From Aplectana chamaeleonis (taxonomy: Eukaryota > Nematoda > Chromadorea > Rhabditida > Cosmocercidae): a stretch of 64,000 nucleotides of DNA. The position numbers and the translations under genes are program-made. How positions within the stretch are numbered: the stretch's first letter is position 1; every line of letters begins with the position of its first letter. This document shows, piece by piece, positions 22,437 through 35,395 of the stretch. Location of the stretch: assembly GCA_029168955.1 (NCBI GenBank), contig JAPDOI010000418.1, positions 124,001 to 188,000 on the forward strand, read 5' to 3'. Under the pieces are notes generated by a model. The model was not told where the DNA came from. It searched no databases and saw only the letters and a program-made list of their open reading frames with translations.

Positions 22437-24534
22437 ATACGCCGTTGCCGACGTGCTCATAAGCCACAAAGTAGCGAGTTAGAGCCATGAAAATGTATAC
22501 AAAAACAAATCAAGTCTTAGCGCAACGATTCAACTGCCGACCACAAGGCCATGGTTCAAATTAGAGAATAATCGAAATGGCGTCACTAGACAAAGTCTGG
22601 AGCCATTAAGGGTTGTGGGGGCAGTAAGGCGAAAAGCCAAGTAGTGATAGAGGCTTAGAACCGTTCAGTGTTTCTTGGTATGGGAGATAAATCCATAGTT
22701 ATCCGTTTCATATTCAAGCTGCAATGAAAGCGACCCTACCCACGCGGCTTCCTAGGATGCATACTGTCCTCCGACCGCTGTTAGGTATCTGGGTGATGTA
22801 TCCTAAGATAATTTCAAGTGTCAGGGGTTTTTAAGGTATAGGGGTTGGTACGGGAAATAAATTCATAGTGATCGGTATCATTCAAGTAACTGTAATGAAA
22901 GCGAAATTATCGCTAGTTATATTTCACCCAGGCTTACCGCTCCGCTGTCGGTTATTATCGAACTGCACAGGTCACTAGGGGTTTGCCAGAGGATATGTAT
23001 GTACCATCTTTTCAGCATTTCCGTCATTTTCTACTGTGGATCCTTCTCCGGGACGATGAGGTCCTAAACCTTCCATTTCTGGTAAAAGCTGCGGTACGAT
23101 TTTTTACCGTGGACACTCACTGTCTTGAACCCAGGGAAACACCCTTCGTCACAGAAGAAACAGGTTATGCAAAAACGAAGCAGAAAAAGTCTGTAGTATA
23201 TTGCGTAGATGACCTCACTTTGCACATGAACTCTGGCGCAATTCTAAAGATCTCCTTGTTTAGATCAGCGATCAGTTGCGGCCGTCAATCATGGCGAAAT
23301 ATAACTGCTCGCTCTTCTTGAATGGCGAAATACAGAGGCAGCATGTCTATAAGGAGGGCAGGTGGCCGCTCCGCGTTCTATGCTCAAAGCGTAGGGCCAG
23401 AGGTGACCCGAAGCACATTCCGTCTCCATGGCGTGGGGATCCAAACTCATTACTGACGGCGAAATCACCGCCTCACTGCATCTCTTTGATTTCATCCTTG
23501 TCTGATTAATTAGCCAAATTTTAGTGCAGAATGAAAGATTCATTTGGGGAATAAATAATTATCAAGAAAAAACTAAAGAACGCAAAAAACTAAACGCGAT
23601 TGAAACAGAAGGAAAAGTAGGGATTTGGCGAGCGTATTTAGGCTTCGTCTCTACGCAGTTGAACGGTATCTGCTTCAGGTTGCCTCTGCTCCGAAGCTTC
23701 GCGAGTAGAAAGCGGACCGGCTCCTGCCCCTCTAATCATCGTTTGTGCATGCCGCCTCGGAGCTCCGTAATGAAGAAAACATTCGAAATGCGGACCTAAA
23801 AAAAACGGGGTCTTTCGCATACACTGAAAAATAGAACCTCAGGAGAAAGGGTCATTCTAATCTATCCGATATTCGGTCTTTTCATCCATGGCACGCCTAT
23901 ACTCTTTATGCTTATCCCAGACCGTACGTACACGAGACACGGATCGGTATGTCGGTTGCGATTTCATTTACTGGGTGCGCAATGGGCTAATGCAAACTCG
24001 GTGCACGTAATACGCATACATATATACTCAACTTGCACGATTGTGAAACTCGCTTGAAGGTTGCCTTCTAGAAAAGTTAGAGTTGCCTCGTAACATCGAA
24101 GCAACTCCTTTGTGGAATTTTCGCCCCAGTTGGTAGAAATGTGAGGCGGTATAGGGGACCGCGCGAATGAGTGTCGTCTCGCCTTATTTTCGCCCCATTT
24201 TCGCTACAGTTTTTCTCATACTAGAGGTTTCATATTGAGACTGTTGATTCGCACTGCGTAGTAGGCATTTCTCAAATCGCATTTTTTCTCAGGAGCTTCG
24301 TAGTATACTCAGTTTAATACCGAGGCAATAATGAGTACAGTAGCTACGAAAGAGATAGCAATGCCTATAGAAACCAAACAGACACAATAACATAAACAAA
24401 GCCTACAGGCATGCTCATACTAGATGCACAGGAATACTTATGCACAGGTGATATGTGAACTTCACGGCAAGAAATGATGAACCGAAAAACATTGAACCCT
24501 ATGAAATGCTTTACAAGTAACACTGCGCAGCTGT
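22437..24534. other. No gene recognised; one diverged direct repeat
   Basis: Two diverged direct copies of a ~170-bp segment lie at about 22600-22940 (GGGAGATAAATCCATAGTTA and GGGAAATAAATTCATAGTGA mark them). Nothing else was recognised. Confidence 0.35.
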
Positions 24535-24689
24535 GGCCGGATTCATTAGAGCATTTTCAAGGGTAAGTTAGCGTTATTGGCTAACCGCGATCGTTATCAG
24601 TGAGTCAGCAAGCCTGTGAATAACAGATAACGGTTCAGGTTAGCCGATAACGCTAACTTACCATGAGAAATGCTTTGATGAATCTGGCC
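24535..24689. mobile_element. Short foldback MITE
   Basis: GGCCGGATTCATTAGAGCAT and ATGCTTTGATGAATCTGGCC are inverted ends. GGTAAGTTAGCGTTAT and ATAACGCTAACTTACC continue the arms. Confidence 0.7.
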
Positions 24690-25947
24690 TCTGGAAGTCT
24701 TTGTAGATTTAGAATAGGAGATCCTTCTTTGCGAAAATTCTGTCAATCACATGAATAAACAATAGCAAAGAGATGTGCATTAGGCCACTGTCCCAAAAGA
24801 AGGCACTAAGAATTCATGGGAAGATCCCGCAAAAAAAAAGCCTTTCCATTTCGCTAGCAACGACTGTTATCCTTACGCAGTCATTCTCTTGCATTTCCTC
24901 AAAGATCTTTCATGTGTGTAACATGATCGCAGGTCTTCAAACTGATAAAACCAGTTGAAATTGCTAACTCTAGTCTTTCACGGAAAAATAATAGTTCTTA
25001 TCTTGACGAGATTCACGTGTGCAGGACAGAAATGAATAGTGAGAGCAGAGTGAGAGCAACAAAAAATAGTAGTAGTAAGTTAGATGCATTATAATCTGGT
25101 GAGAGGCTAAGGCCCGGTAATAGTTGGCTCAAAATTTAACTGTGAGCGGCTGTGATCCGCCGTGGCCTGCTGTGGCCCGCCGTAGCCTGCAGTAACCAGC
25201 CAGGTCGATACGTCGGGAAAAAATTGGTCGAGTGCGGTTGAGAAAACACCCTTCGGCCCCACCGGTTGTTTATCTCAGAGGCTTTCTAGTCACTTTTTTT
25301 ACCGTCCTGCAGATCAGTGTCGGATGTGCTTGGAATAGTTGTGACGGTTGGATGGCTTACGATTGTTTCTGTGCGATTTTGATGAAAGTTCGGTAAAAAC
25401 GGTTTTCCGCATAGTAGAACTCTTTTTAGGTAACCTCGCATGGCTAACCCACCCCCAGCATTTGGTAAATGGAATATAATGAGTGTTGGCTGGTCAACCC
25501 GGACCCGCTCTATCCTAATCTAAAATCAGATTTTGCTGCGGTCCTCTCAAAATCAAGTTACAGCCTTTCAAACTTCGATAGTTCTCAACCAACAACTGAA
25601 ATGCTAAATCACGCATTCTCTGGTAAACACAGTGGATCGACCTCAACCCGACGGGCTCGCCCACACCCCGAGGGACTCAACACAACCTTAGATGACAGCC
25701 GTGACGTATTTTCTAGCCTCTCCTCTTTGGGACGGACTTGGTAGTGTAATTGTCCCTCCCTTGCAGGATCTGCTCCAGTAAATACAGGGGAGCGACCCCA
25801 AATACCAGGATCATCAACATGTTTAGGCGAAGGTTTTAACGATGTTCCTGACATACAGGACTCCTCACCTCACTGTGTGCCTCACTCGGCTCTTCTTAGC
25901 CGGACCTGGAAGGTGGCCTCGATTCACTTTCTGGAAGATCCTCCAGG
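24690..25947. other. No gene recognised
   Basis: No conserved coding motif. AAGGCCCGGTAATAGTTGGC at about 25110 resembles one end of the dispersed repeat at 2385-2640. Confidence 0.35.
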
Positions 25948-26113
25948 GGTGCGTTCCAAGAACATTCCCATGGCAAAACGCGTCCATGGAATCGTAGCCA
26001 CGGCTACGTGGGAGCAATTTTCAGTTATAACTCGCATCCATGGAAAGCAAATTTGTCCATGGGGAGGTTGTTTAGCCTCCAACAGCGTCGTGGGAACGTT
26101 CTTGGAACGCACC
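25948..26113. mobile_element. Short inverted-repeat element
   Basis: GGTGCGTTCCAAGAACATTC at the left is inverted at the right (GAACGTTCTTGGAACGCACC). The target duplication is not clear. Confidence 0.55.
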
Positions 26114-27021
26114 TCCGATACTGGGGGATAATTTTGTAGCCGAGGGTTTCTCCCCACGGCTGGGATGGGGGGGGGGTGGAGCTGGGGTGAGTGGCTTCTA
26201 CTGCGGGCCCATCTCCTCTGCGGCCCGCAGTGCGGTGCCCCACCGTAAACCGTGAAAATGGAATCCCCCCTCCTATAAAGACCGCCTCACAGAGCCAACC
26301 AAGTCCCTGCAAAAATCAACATTGTCCCCTACTAGTACGAAACATAGGAGGGACCAACCACAGCCAATCGAGTTCCAGCAAAACCCAACCCAGTCCCACC
26401 TTATGCCAAACTTAGGAGGGACCAACTCCACCCAATTTAGGGGTGGAGATGGATTGCCTTTGGGTTGGGGATCGTCTTCCGCGTTCATCAGAGTTAGTAT
26501 ATATGTTTATCACGGTAGATGTCATAGAAGTAAATGAAACCCTATTTAAAAGGTCGCATATATGAAAAAGCATTGCTAAAGTCTCGGATGGCTTCGAGAG
26601 AGGTGACAAGGGTGGACCGCAGTAGTTTGACTCTGCGACGGCCCTGCGTCCCACTTCGGTTGTAGTGAGTGGCGGGACTTTCCGAACTACAACGACGGGA
26701 CAACCACTTCCTCTGTGTGTAAAGAGCACCTACCCCGACGGCTCGGCTACAATTTGTAAAAAATTTTTAAACTTCACAGCGTCAAGGCTGAGGCTCGGCC
26801 ATCGCTCTCTGCAAACCCCTTGAAAAAACTCCGCACACTCTATGAAGGAGTTGCGATATTCATGCAAAACGCCATATATCGTCAACTCTACACAATAGTT
26901 TCACGTCTGTGGCTTCCTTGAATCAGATGATGCTGCTTGAGCCACACTAGATTCACGAAGTGCTTCATTTAGCCACTCGAGACAAAACGAAAATCGAGAG
27001 TGAAAACCAAGGATGCTGAGC

Positions 27022-30000
27022 TTAGCTCATTTGGCACAATTTCTCTGCATTGCAGAAGGTGAAACGAGGACACTGAGAGCATGGGGTTCCTTTGATGTAA
27101 AGAACGTGATCGATGATGTTCCCTCTGAAAATGAAAAATTGTGTACTGGTTACTACATACGTTAAAAGTAGCAGCATACTGTTCTGTTGAATCATACCCG
27201 GGATTGTAAACGCATGCAGAATACCAATCATTACCGCATCTCTCCCTCACCGAGACCGCGCATCCGAGATTAGCAGTAGTTGCCCATGCCATCTGAAAAA
27301 TCACTGTGGAAGCTGTAACCTCCAAAAAAATTTTTATCGCGTCACGTGTGGGACTGTCATCAATGTCGACGAAAATCGATACAACAGTCAGCATCGCTAT
27401 CCACGCGTCTTGGCAAACTTCATCTCATATCTTTACCAGGGGTATATCCACTTTTCAATGGTTTTTGATTATTTTTCGTAAGCCCTATACCCCTCATGAT
27501 TCGCAATCCCATCTTGCGATTTTCAGACTGCGATGTTATACTGCTTACTAACGAATCACCTTCAAGGGCAAGGTTTACTTGGAATCCACACATTCTATGC
27601 TCTACACTTCCAACTTGCGCTTCCGGCACTCATACGATCTCTACAATGTCAAGAAAAAGAGAAATAGCATCTTGAGCCCTAGTGGTCGCTGGGGTTTGAG
27701 GACGGCGGGGGGATTGTTCTGGCATTTCCTGTGCTAATACCAGGAGCCTCGCCAGTGGAACAAAGAGATCCTGCTTCAACTTAACGCGCCTCGTATTTCA
27801 TTTGAGCAACAGGGCTGATAAACGTGAATCAATGGCTCGGATGTGAGCACGAAATTCCCACAAGCTTCGGTAATCTGTGTTCTAACGAAACGGCACCGGC
27901 TTCTTACTTCATGGCGTGGTCAAAAACTCGAATTTTTCGCTCCAAGGCAGCTGTAGGCGCCATAAAGATCCCGTTCTACTCGCGTCTATGTTAATTGGAG
28001 ACTAAGAATATTAGTGGACTCATTTCCAGTTCTGGCTCCGGTGATCCTACTGTATAGGAACACCCCACGACGCATTGGCATGTTTTGTATCTACCTATTC
28101 TTGACCTTTTCCTGGGCGGCTGTTGGTTTCGTTTCATACAGAGAAAACAATACTGTTCCGCAATTCAGCACAAGACGCATGTACATTCACCGCGTACCGA
28201 TAAGGTCTTTGGAATCCCAGGTTGTGAGAGCTTCTGGCCCATCTTCTTCTTCTTCTTCTTTGCAGCCACATCGAGGGTTTTGTCATAGGTGAAGAAACTG
28301 GGCGACCAGTAGTGGATTCGTCCATAGATCCATTATGGTCAGCGTGGTAGGTCTCACCGGACAGCGAAATAAATGTGCTGTATCATGGCCGATAGCACCG
28401 CAGTCCGGACAGACATCAGATTTGCTGCTGTCGATTTTGCTGACGTAGGACATGAGCATTGACGAGTGACCGCAGCGCAACGATGCCAGTGTGCATCTAG
28501 CCCTTCTTCCGAGTTGAGTCTCGGATTCGCAGACTGGGGGCGGTACTTCTCCTAGTATAGGATTCACCGCCGCCTTCTCAAGATGACACCGTACGAACTT
28601 GGTGTGCTCCTCGCGCAAAAGACGAAGTCGTTCTTGCTGTGAGTCGTGCCATCTCTGCAAGTTGACTTTGCATGGAGCATCGGCAAATGGCATTCTTTTG
28701 GCTCTCTCTCTAACGGGGTTAAGCACTCTCCAGGACGGGTGGTTTGGTTGCTTAATAATATTGATTCGTAATTGTTGGGCTTGCAGCTGACAGTGCTCCT
28801 TCACAGGCAATAGACGGGCTTCGGCATGCAGATGCTCGACTGGGGAACTCTTTGTACATCCGGTGGCAATGCGAAGAGCGGCATTTTGTACGCGTTGCAT
28901 CTTAAACCAGGAAGATTCTGAAACTAGATGCTGCTAAACCGGTGCGGCGTATTCCATGGCTGGCTGAAGAATCGCCTTATACGTCATGAGTATCGTTTCC
29001 TTGCTGCTACCCCATGAGGTACCGCCTAGGGCCCTGAGAACATTGAGTTTGGCTTTAACAACAGCCTGCTTCTGCTCGGTATTTTTATGAAACTTGAGCG
29101 ACGGATCGAGCACAAGACCGAGCAGTTTTGGAAATCGAGCAGCAGGCAGACGGTCTCCATCCCACTCTACCTCCGGATGAGCTCTGTGCTCGGATGGGTC
29201 CGTTGTGAGGACGGATACTGATGATTTCGATGCGGAGATCTTTAGCATCTTGTCGTCGAAGAACCTCTTCAGCGTCTTCAGGTACTCGTTGATCTTGGTG
29301 GCGGCTACCTTTATATCCCGGTCTCGACACATGATTGTTATATCATCGGCGTAGGCGACAGTCTTGATATCCTGTGGTGGTTCAGGCATATCTTCTAGAT
29401 ACAGACTGAAGAGAGCTGGTGATAAAACACCGCCCTGGGGGACTCCAGCTGCCATAGGAATACTGTTGGAGACATGGTTCTGGAACATGACTCTTGCCCG
29501 TCGACCTTTGATAAAGGCCGATATCCAGCGCTTTTGCCACGGTGGTATCGACGACTCCAAAACGTTTCTTGACAAGATTCCTAGGTTAACCGTATCGAAA
29601 GCCTTGGTGAGATCCAACGCGACAGCAACAGTTCTCAATGGCTTCAAAGCGTTGAACCCGTCGATTGCATAGCTAGTAATTTCTAGCAACGCAGTAGTTG
29701 TAGAATGCAGCCTTTTGAACATGTGTTGAAACAATTGTTTCTCGTTATGCTCTGCTAAATTCTCCACAATGAGCTTTTCGGCTACCTTAGCGAAAGATGA
29801 CATCAAGCTAATGGGTCGATAACCCTTTACTGACGACTGAGGTTTGCCTGGCTTCGGCAACGGGATGACGTTGGCTGTCTTCCAGTTTTGGGGAATAATG
29901 CACGAGCTGAATGAAGTATTAATCACATCAACGACGAGTGGGAGTATCTCAGTCGGGAGCTTCTTCAGTACAGCAGGACAAATGCCGTCGGGACCGACAG

Positions 30001-33000
30001 CTTTGGAGTTCCGCATGTCCTTTATGATCTTCTCTACGTGCGCCACAGTGTACGCATCGGCCGTGCTCATGAGCGGGAGGCGGCACAGCTCTCTAACTGT
30101 CACTCTATTCTGCGGACCACGCCGTGTACTTGTGACAAAGAAGCTTTTTCCAAGAGAGTAGGCGGCTTCCTTACCCGTCTTGAAAACGTTATTATCAAAT
30201 TCAATGGTGGATACGGTAGCTGGCGAGCTCTTTCCAGATAGCTTCCGTAGTACCTTCCACGTAGTTGCACTGTCCGCCTTGAAATCCAACTGGCCCCTGA
30301 ACTTTTTCCTTTCTTCTTTCTTGTGCCTGTCCAGATCTTTTCTGATCTCGTCATCGAGTTGAGCAACGACAGGGTCTAGATGGTCGGCTGCTCTCCTGGC
30401 ATCTCTAGTCCTAATCTTTTGGAGAATTTCTCTGGTGACGTTTGGATAGAACGTCTTAACGCGGCCAACAGGAATAGCCGCCTTCATGGCCCGGCGGATT
30501 ACATCAGACAGGTGGTGCTCTTTTTGATGCACATTGCCGTTCCACGGATAGTCAGCCGCTAGGCGGAGCGCAACCTCGCTGAACAGGCACCAGTCTGCTT
30601 GGCCTAAATTGAGATAAGAACGTTGTCGAACACCAGAATAAGGAGCAAGAGAATTTGAGAGATCGATGTGCACAAAGACAGGAATATGATCACTAGACAA
30701 TGTAGTCGAGGTAGACCATGAGCAGGTGTTTGAAAGGTTGGAAGAGACAAGAGTTATGTCTGGGCTAGAAGATCGGCCGTTGGCAGGGAGGCGAGTGGGC
30801 TGATCATCGTTTAGTATGACCAGGTCGCACTCCTCCGCCCATTCCTCGACGTCACTTCCTCTAGCATCAGAGCCAAGAGACGAGCAAAATGTATGAGCAT
30901 TAAAATCGCCCGCAAATATAGACGAAGATGAGAGAGGAGCAGTCGTAAAGCTGCCTGAGGAGTAGAATAGGATCATAGGATGGAGGGCATGATGTGGTAG
31001 GGGAATATAGATGTTGAAGAGAGAAAGGGGAGTTTTGAGGGGAGATGGACCGGGAGGTACTGAGAGTACCGTCCGTGGGAGTGTTAGGTATGAGGAGTGA
31101 GGGAAGAGTAGATAATACAAAAGTGGAAACTCCTCCGCCAAGATTTGACCTTGGAGCATGGTAAGAAGTATAGCCCAGGATATTGGGATGAGGATTTGTA
31201 GGGGATGGAGAGAGCTTGGTTTCCTGAACCATGATCACGTCTGGATGGTAAGTACGCGCCAAGAGAGATAGCTCAGAAAGCTTGCCACGAAGGCCGTTGA
31301 GATTTATATGTACAATGGAAAGGGGGCGATTGGAGTTTGAGGAATCAGAGTTGGTAGGTGAGGAGCACAAAACACATCGAAAAGAAGAGTTTTGATGCCT
31401 CACAGAACAGAGACCCGAACAGGAAGGATGCACCCACCTTTGGCATCCGAAGCACTGGACGCTGGCATGTCTCCTGGTAACATCCTTGCCGCACGCGGCG
31501 CATAGGTACTTCTGAGCGGGTCCAGAATTCCTCTCCACGCCGGCCCTTTGCAGGAGAATCCGAAGGAGAGCTGCGGCCGGCCAGCACCTCTCCCATGACA
31601 AAAACCCTCTTCGTGGAGGGGATGACGTCGGTTTGCACGGAGATGATCTTCTTTCCTCCACACTGCCACGGCACGAACGTACGACATCTCGGCAGCTTCT
31701 GGCCCATGAAACGTTAGATAGAATGGTTCTCTGTATGGTTCCCTATGGTGCGACTGGTAGTCTTATTTATCCAGAATGGCATAAATGGTTGTCCGGAGAG
31801 TGCTATATCAGTGTATATGGCATCGCTACATTAGACATTAGGGTAGCAGCGAGAGTTATGGGGCCGTCTTCCATCCCGCTTCTTTGGATGTAAGCACAAG
31901 AGGTAAGCAGTTGGGGGCTTGCTGCTGTGAAAAATCTTATTTGTGTGGTTCAGGAGGGGAACGGGAGAAGACTGGACGGTGTCAGAAGTCCTCCGATCGT
32001 GTTGGGTACGGGCGAATTAATAGAATGTACGCTCGTGGATCAGCAGCACTGGAATCAATTCGAACAGCCCACTTGTTAAACAGTTCACAAACAGCACAGA
32101 TGGTGGTGTTCGTCCTGCACCCTTGATTCGGAGGAGGAGGACAAATACAGGGGGCGTGGCCATACGAGCGGAGCCAAACTTGCTACTCACATAGGGGCAT
32201 TGTGGGTAGTTTTTGACTCTTCAAAATGCGTGGTCACTATATTGTAAGCCGTACGTTTCGATTAAATTGCTATTTGAACCACTTTTAGGTATGTATGCTG
32301 CCTTTTAGCGATGCTTCCATATTAACACACAGTCGTGCACCTTTTTGCTGGTCCTCACTCCCGAGCTGTGTTAGTTAACCGTTGCTATTGGGTTTTTGTG
32401 CAGTCGGCTCTGCGAATACATTCGCACTTGTTCGCAACCCAGAGTGTCGAGGTCCATCGGTAAATCTCTATTATCATAACTATGGTGAGCACTGACTTGC
32501 GTGTCTGCTAGCTCGACGTTGTCAAAGGTATGGATTGTTTCTTGGTGGTAAACCCCCCGTAGTATTACAGGTCCATGCGAGCATATTCCTATCCCCTCGT
32601 CGATCTATAGGACAATGACCGCCTCCCCCTATTTCCGAGCAGAATTTACTTGGTTACTGCGAGTGCGCATGTGGAGCAAAGGAAGAGCCAGCAAAAGATT
32701 GCGGGTGATTAAGAAAGGAAGTATACTCTCGCATACGCATGCGATGGCTTCTATGTAGTAGCTTTCGCTTCCACGTAGCAGTTATTTTTTTTTTCGGTGT
32801 ACAATAGTCCTTACCCGAGTGAAATAGCTTATTGGCGTACCAACGTGGTGAGCTTTGTAGGTAACTTCCATACCCGGTCCCGGAACTTCTCTCACACGAG
32901 ACCACCAAAATTTGATCGACTAAAATAAATCTTCAGAGTGAACATGTGTCTAGGAATGCACAAATTCCAAAACAAACGGCTTCGATAGCATCAATCCGAT

Positions 33001-34826
33001 ACTCAGCGCTGGATTTCGCATTGACGTTTATGTTCTGCTGCATGCTGCTAGGCACTGCTAAGTCAGGACTATTGGCACATCTATTCACGGAATCGATGGC
33101 GAGTATTTCCAGATTACAATCATATGCCTGTAAGAGGACGAGAATCGGAACATGATGTCCAAGGTTTCGCTGACAACTGCTTTGTGACATTTTTTTGCGA
33201 ATGCTACAACTGCGCGTCAAAGTAGAGTTTTTTTTAATTAATCATAAAGTAGCTGAACTGAACAAAAAACTCAGGTATCAGGCAGGACTCGAGCCTGCAT
33301 CATCCCTAAGTGTTACCATTACACCACTGACACTCGCTCTGCACTCATCAGCTAGTTGACACAAAAATTGTGAAGGCGCAATAGAATACTATGCCTTGGA
33401 GGGGCTCCAATTTTCAAAAAAGTCAAAATTAGATTTTTAGGAGGTCTCTGCTCAACTGGATTAAATGCCAATTTATGCTTGCCAAATCATACTCGTTGTT
33501 GGGTGATCGCTGTTGTACCTACATAGTTTGTGTGCCAGCTAGCTGAGGAATGAAAATCGTGTATCGGTGGTGTATTGGTAACACTCTCATACCCGATAGC
33601 AATGCGATGCAGGCTCGAGTCCTGCCTGATCCCCCATTAGGTTCATCTCAGCTACCTTATGTATCCTGTTGTCAATTACCATGCCACAAAAAGGCTTCAC
33701 ATGTTCAAAAAGATCCTAATTGAAATTCTAACCTACCAGCTGAACCATATTCGCCGCAGTTGGAAGATAGTTTCCTGAGTCTTTCATGACCTCACCCTTT
33801 GCTAGAATGGACCTAAATTCAGCATATTGTGAGGTACTCCAGTTTCCAGACTGTTCAGGAGCTACATAATATCGTTCTCCAAGCCAAATTCCAGTCCGCA
33901 ATTAAGGGCTACGGCTGTTGCATCATGCGACACGTGATAATCGTGCTGGCAAAAAGGTGTCACGATTAACATGTGTCGCATGATGCAGTAGCCGTAGTCC
34001 GCAAAGGCGGACCGGAATTTGGGCCAGAGAACGATAGTACACAGTTCTACTACAAACTGCGAGCGGATTCACGTGAGAAGCGGTCAAAACAGTGATAATT
34101 TCAGAGCTAAGATAGTTGTTCACCACATGAATGACCCTCTCTTTATATATATACCTACATATGGTTTCCGTTATCATTTTAGTCTGACGCATGGAACAGG
34201 CGGCTGGCTGTGCGGGGTTGGCGGCCTCACTGGAGTATGGGGTTTCGATTTGCGGGGGTGATCTACTGTCGCAGCCCCATCCATTCATCAGACTAAAATG
34301 ATTGCGCGAACTCTATGTACATGCATGCACTGGGGGAGGGAAAAAAGGCACTCCGATGTGGGCGGGACCTTAGAGCGCATGGCGCGCGCACCTTCTCGTG
34401 GACACCTTCTCGTGGATAAAAGAAAGGAACAGTGGAAACAGTAATCATCTGGTGCAGACAAAATCGAATGAGGGAAGCTAATTATTCCAGAAATATCCAT
34501 GAAAAACGCATTGCGATGTGAAAGGGACCCATCTGCAAGAAGGTGCGCTCGCCATGCGCTCTCAGGCCCCTCCCAACTCAGAGTACCTCTTCGGGCGCGC
34601 CCGCATGCACTGCGTAACGGCAAAAACTGCACATGACCTGGATTCTGAAGACAAACCTCCGATAATTGTGCATATCCGTGGCCTTCATTCTTAATCTGTC
34701 GTTCATATCGGGATTACCAGGACACATTCGATTCACTGAAACAGTTGACTGTGCAACACGACCTCCCAATAATTTTCGCGATTGGCTTAGAGCCATGATA
34801 CATGTGAGCAACTTGAAGAAAAACAT
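27022..34826 (-). CDS. SCP-1: secreted SCP/TAPS (CAP-domain) protein, six exons
   Basis: The coding exons on the minus strand are 34657-34826, 33737-33812, 32978-33127, 32815-32919, 27198-27292 and 27022-27124. They sum to 699 nt (232 aa plus stop) and every junction keeps frame. The start ATG opens a hydrophobic signal-like segment (MFFFKLLTCIMALSQ). The CAP landmarks follow in order: HNYRR at residue 53, SILAKGEV with AANMVQL, YDCNLEILA with QQNINV, FWWSRVR, then YFTRMAWATTANLGCAV, VYNPGGN, and a Cys-rich end (YIKGTPCSQCPRFTFC). The usual His of the HFTQ motif is Tyr here (YFTR). Two donors are GTTTGT, which is non-optimal. The 5.5-kb intron 5 holds a broken LINE and intron 3 holds two tRNA-like sequences. 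SCP/TAPS proteins are abundant secreted proteins of strongylid parasites; the specific role is unknown. The first exon could be split, but the frame is open throughout. Confidence 0.85.
28243..31700 (-). mobile_element. CR1/jockey-type LINE with PHD-like finger, endonuclease and RT (broken)
   Basis: The minus-strand order is as follows. A Cys/His cluster of PHD type (YLCAACGKDV, CFGCQRWVHPSC, FRCVLCS) lies at about 31.5-31.35 kb. An EEP endonuclease follows (IVHINLNGLRGK, DVIMVQETKL, FAGDFNAH, SSDHIPV). The RT has VALDLTKAFDTVN, GVPQGGVLSPALFSLYLEDM and AYADDI at about 29.35 kb. A 3' region has LRIATG, a CPDCGAIGHDTAHLF-type finger and stop at 28283. The frame changes between about 31.1 and 31.05 kb, and an in-frame TAG at 28934-28936 cuts the RT C-terminus. 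The 3' end carries a GAA repeat (about 28243-28256). It sits in intron 5 of SCP-1 in the same orientation. Non-autonomous now, but only lightly damaged. Confidence 0.85.
31701..32129. other. SCP-1 intron 5, no feature recognised
   Basis: Intronic sequence upstream of the LINE with no identified exon or RNA gene. Confidence 0.4.
32130..32315. repeat. Single arm of the 59-kb TTAA element family
   Basis: GGGGGCGTGGCC, GCCAAACTTGC, TTTTTGACTCTTCAAAATG and TATGTATGCTGCCTTTTAG match the right arm of the element at 59043-59504. No left arm was found here. Confidence 0.55.
33275..33333 (-). other. tRNA-like sequence lacking an anticodon arm
   Basis: The acceptor strands GTGTCAG and CTGATAC pair with one wobble. 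A D-arm-like GTGTAATGGTAACAC and a perfect T-arm (GCAGGCTCGAGTCCTGC) are present, but only 11 nt lie between them, so no normal anticodon arm fits. It shares its T-arm exactly with the plus-strand copy at 33561. It is in SCP-1 intron 3. Probably a truncated tRNA gene or tRNA-derived repeat. Confidence 0.5.
33561..33632 (+). other. tRNA-like sequence, 72 nt (probable pseudogene or tRNA-derived)
   Basis: GTATCGG and CTGATCC pair at six of seven positions. The D arm is GTGTATTGGTAACAC and the T arm GCAGGCTCGAGTCCTGC. The A-box and B-box positions (TGGTGTATTGG, GGCTCGAGTCC) are good and the length is right. The anticodon stem folds poorly and no anticodon can be assigned with confidence. Confidence 0.45.
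33865..34050. mobile_element. MITE, CTGGGCC-AATTCCGGTCC family, divergent copy
   Basis: The ends ATATCGTTCTCCAAGCCAAA and CCAGAGAACGATAGTAC are inverted. The core has a near-perfect palindrome (GCATCATGCGACACGTG / CATGTGTCGCATGATGC). It lies in SCP-1 intron 2. Confidence 0.6.
34175..34304. mobile_element. ~130-bp MITE, TTTAGTCTGA termini, copy 2
   Basis: ATCATTTTAGTCTGACGCAT and ATCAGACTAAAATGATTGCG are inverted ends. The body matches 9198-9330. It lies in SCP-1 intron 2. Confidence 0.7.
34371..34568. repeat. Inverted repeat in SCP-1 intron 2
   Basis: TTAGAGCGCATGGCGCGCGC and AAGGTGCGCTCGCCATGCGC (continuing TCTCAGG) face each other, suggesting another small inverted-repeat element. Confidence 0.45.
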
Positions 34827-35395
34827 AAAGGCAGACACGTATGGGTGAATCGTGAGAGTCCACAAAGGCCTGTCTTTTTTCAACACTGGGTTGGGAAACG
34901 CGACACAAACTCTTGAAGCCATATGCCATCAAAAGTCAAAAGTGGCCTCTTGATGCGCATTAAATTCGACTCTTGTCATGCACGAATGCCACAACTTCAC
35001 TAGAAAGAGGTCCGGGTGTATAACGAAAAATACGCATCCTGCTTTATCCTGAATCCAATTCCAAATCTGATTGAGCAGCTCCTACGACCATGTGAGCGCT
35101 CATGCAACATACCGAAGGGAGTAGAGGAGAAAACTCAATTTCAAACCATTGGAGAGCAAATCTTAGGCGTCGTTATCCAGCACACAAATCAGATGGGGTA
35201 TGGTATGAGCGACCGGGCTAAACCATAGGTAACACTATTGAACAATCACATCTAAGTGGTGAAGACATCAAACAGATGGCTAAAAGACTTACAAACAGGC
35301 GAAAACCACATGAAACAGCCCCATTTAACTCTCTTCGTACTCCACTCTTCTCATCCACTCTAACGCCAACCCATATGTGTAATGTCAAACATTAC

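Noticed and set aside
26969..27394. Extending SCP-1 exon 5 upstream into the open frame before MAWATT
   Set aside because: A good acceptor (TTTTTCAG) lies immediately before ATG, and joining exon 4 (YFTR) there recreates the CAP signature; the upstream residues do not.
23289..28292. Various 60-110 codon frames between 23 and 28.3 kb
   Set aside because: They overlap each other on opposite strands and lack recognisable motifs; only the SCP-1 exons and LINE frames are supported.
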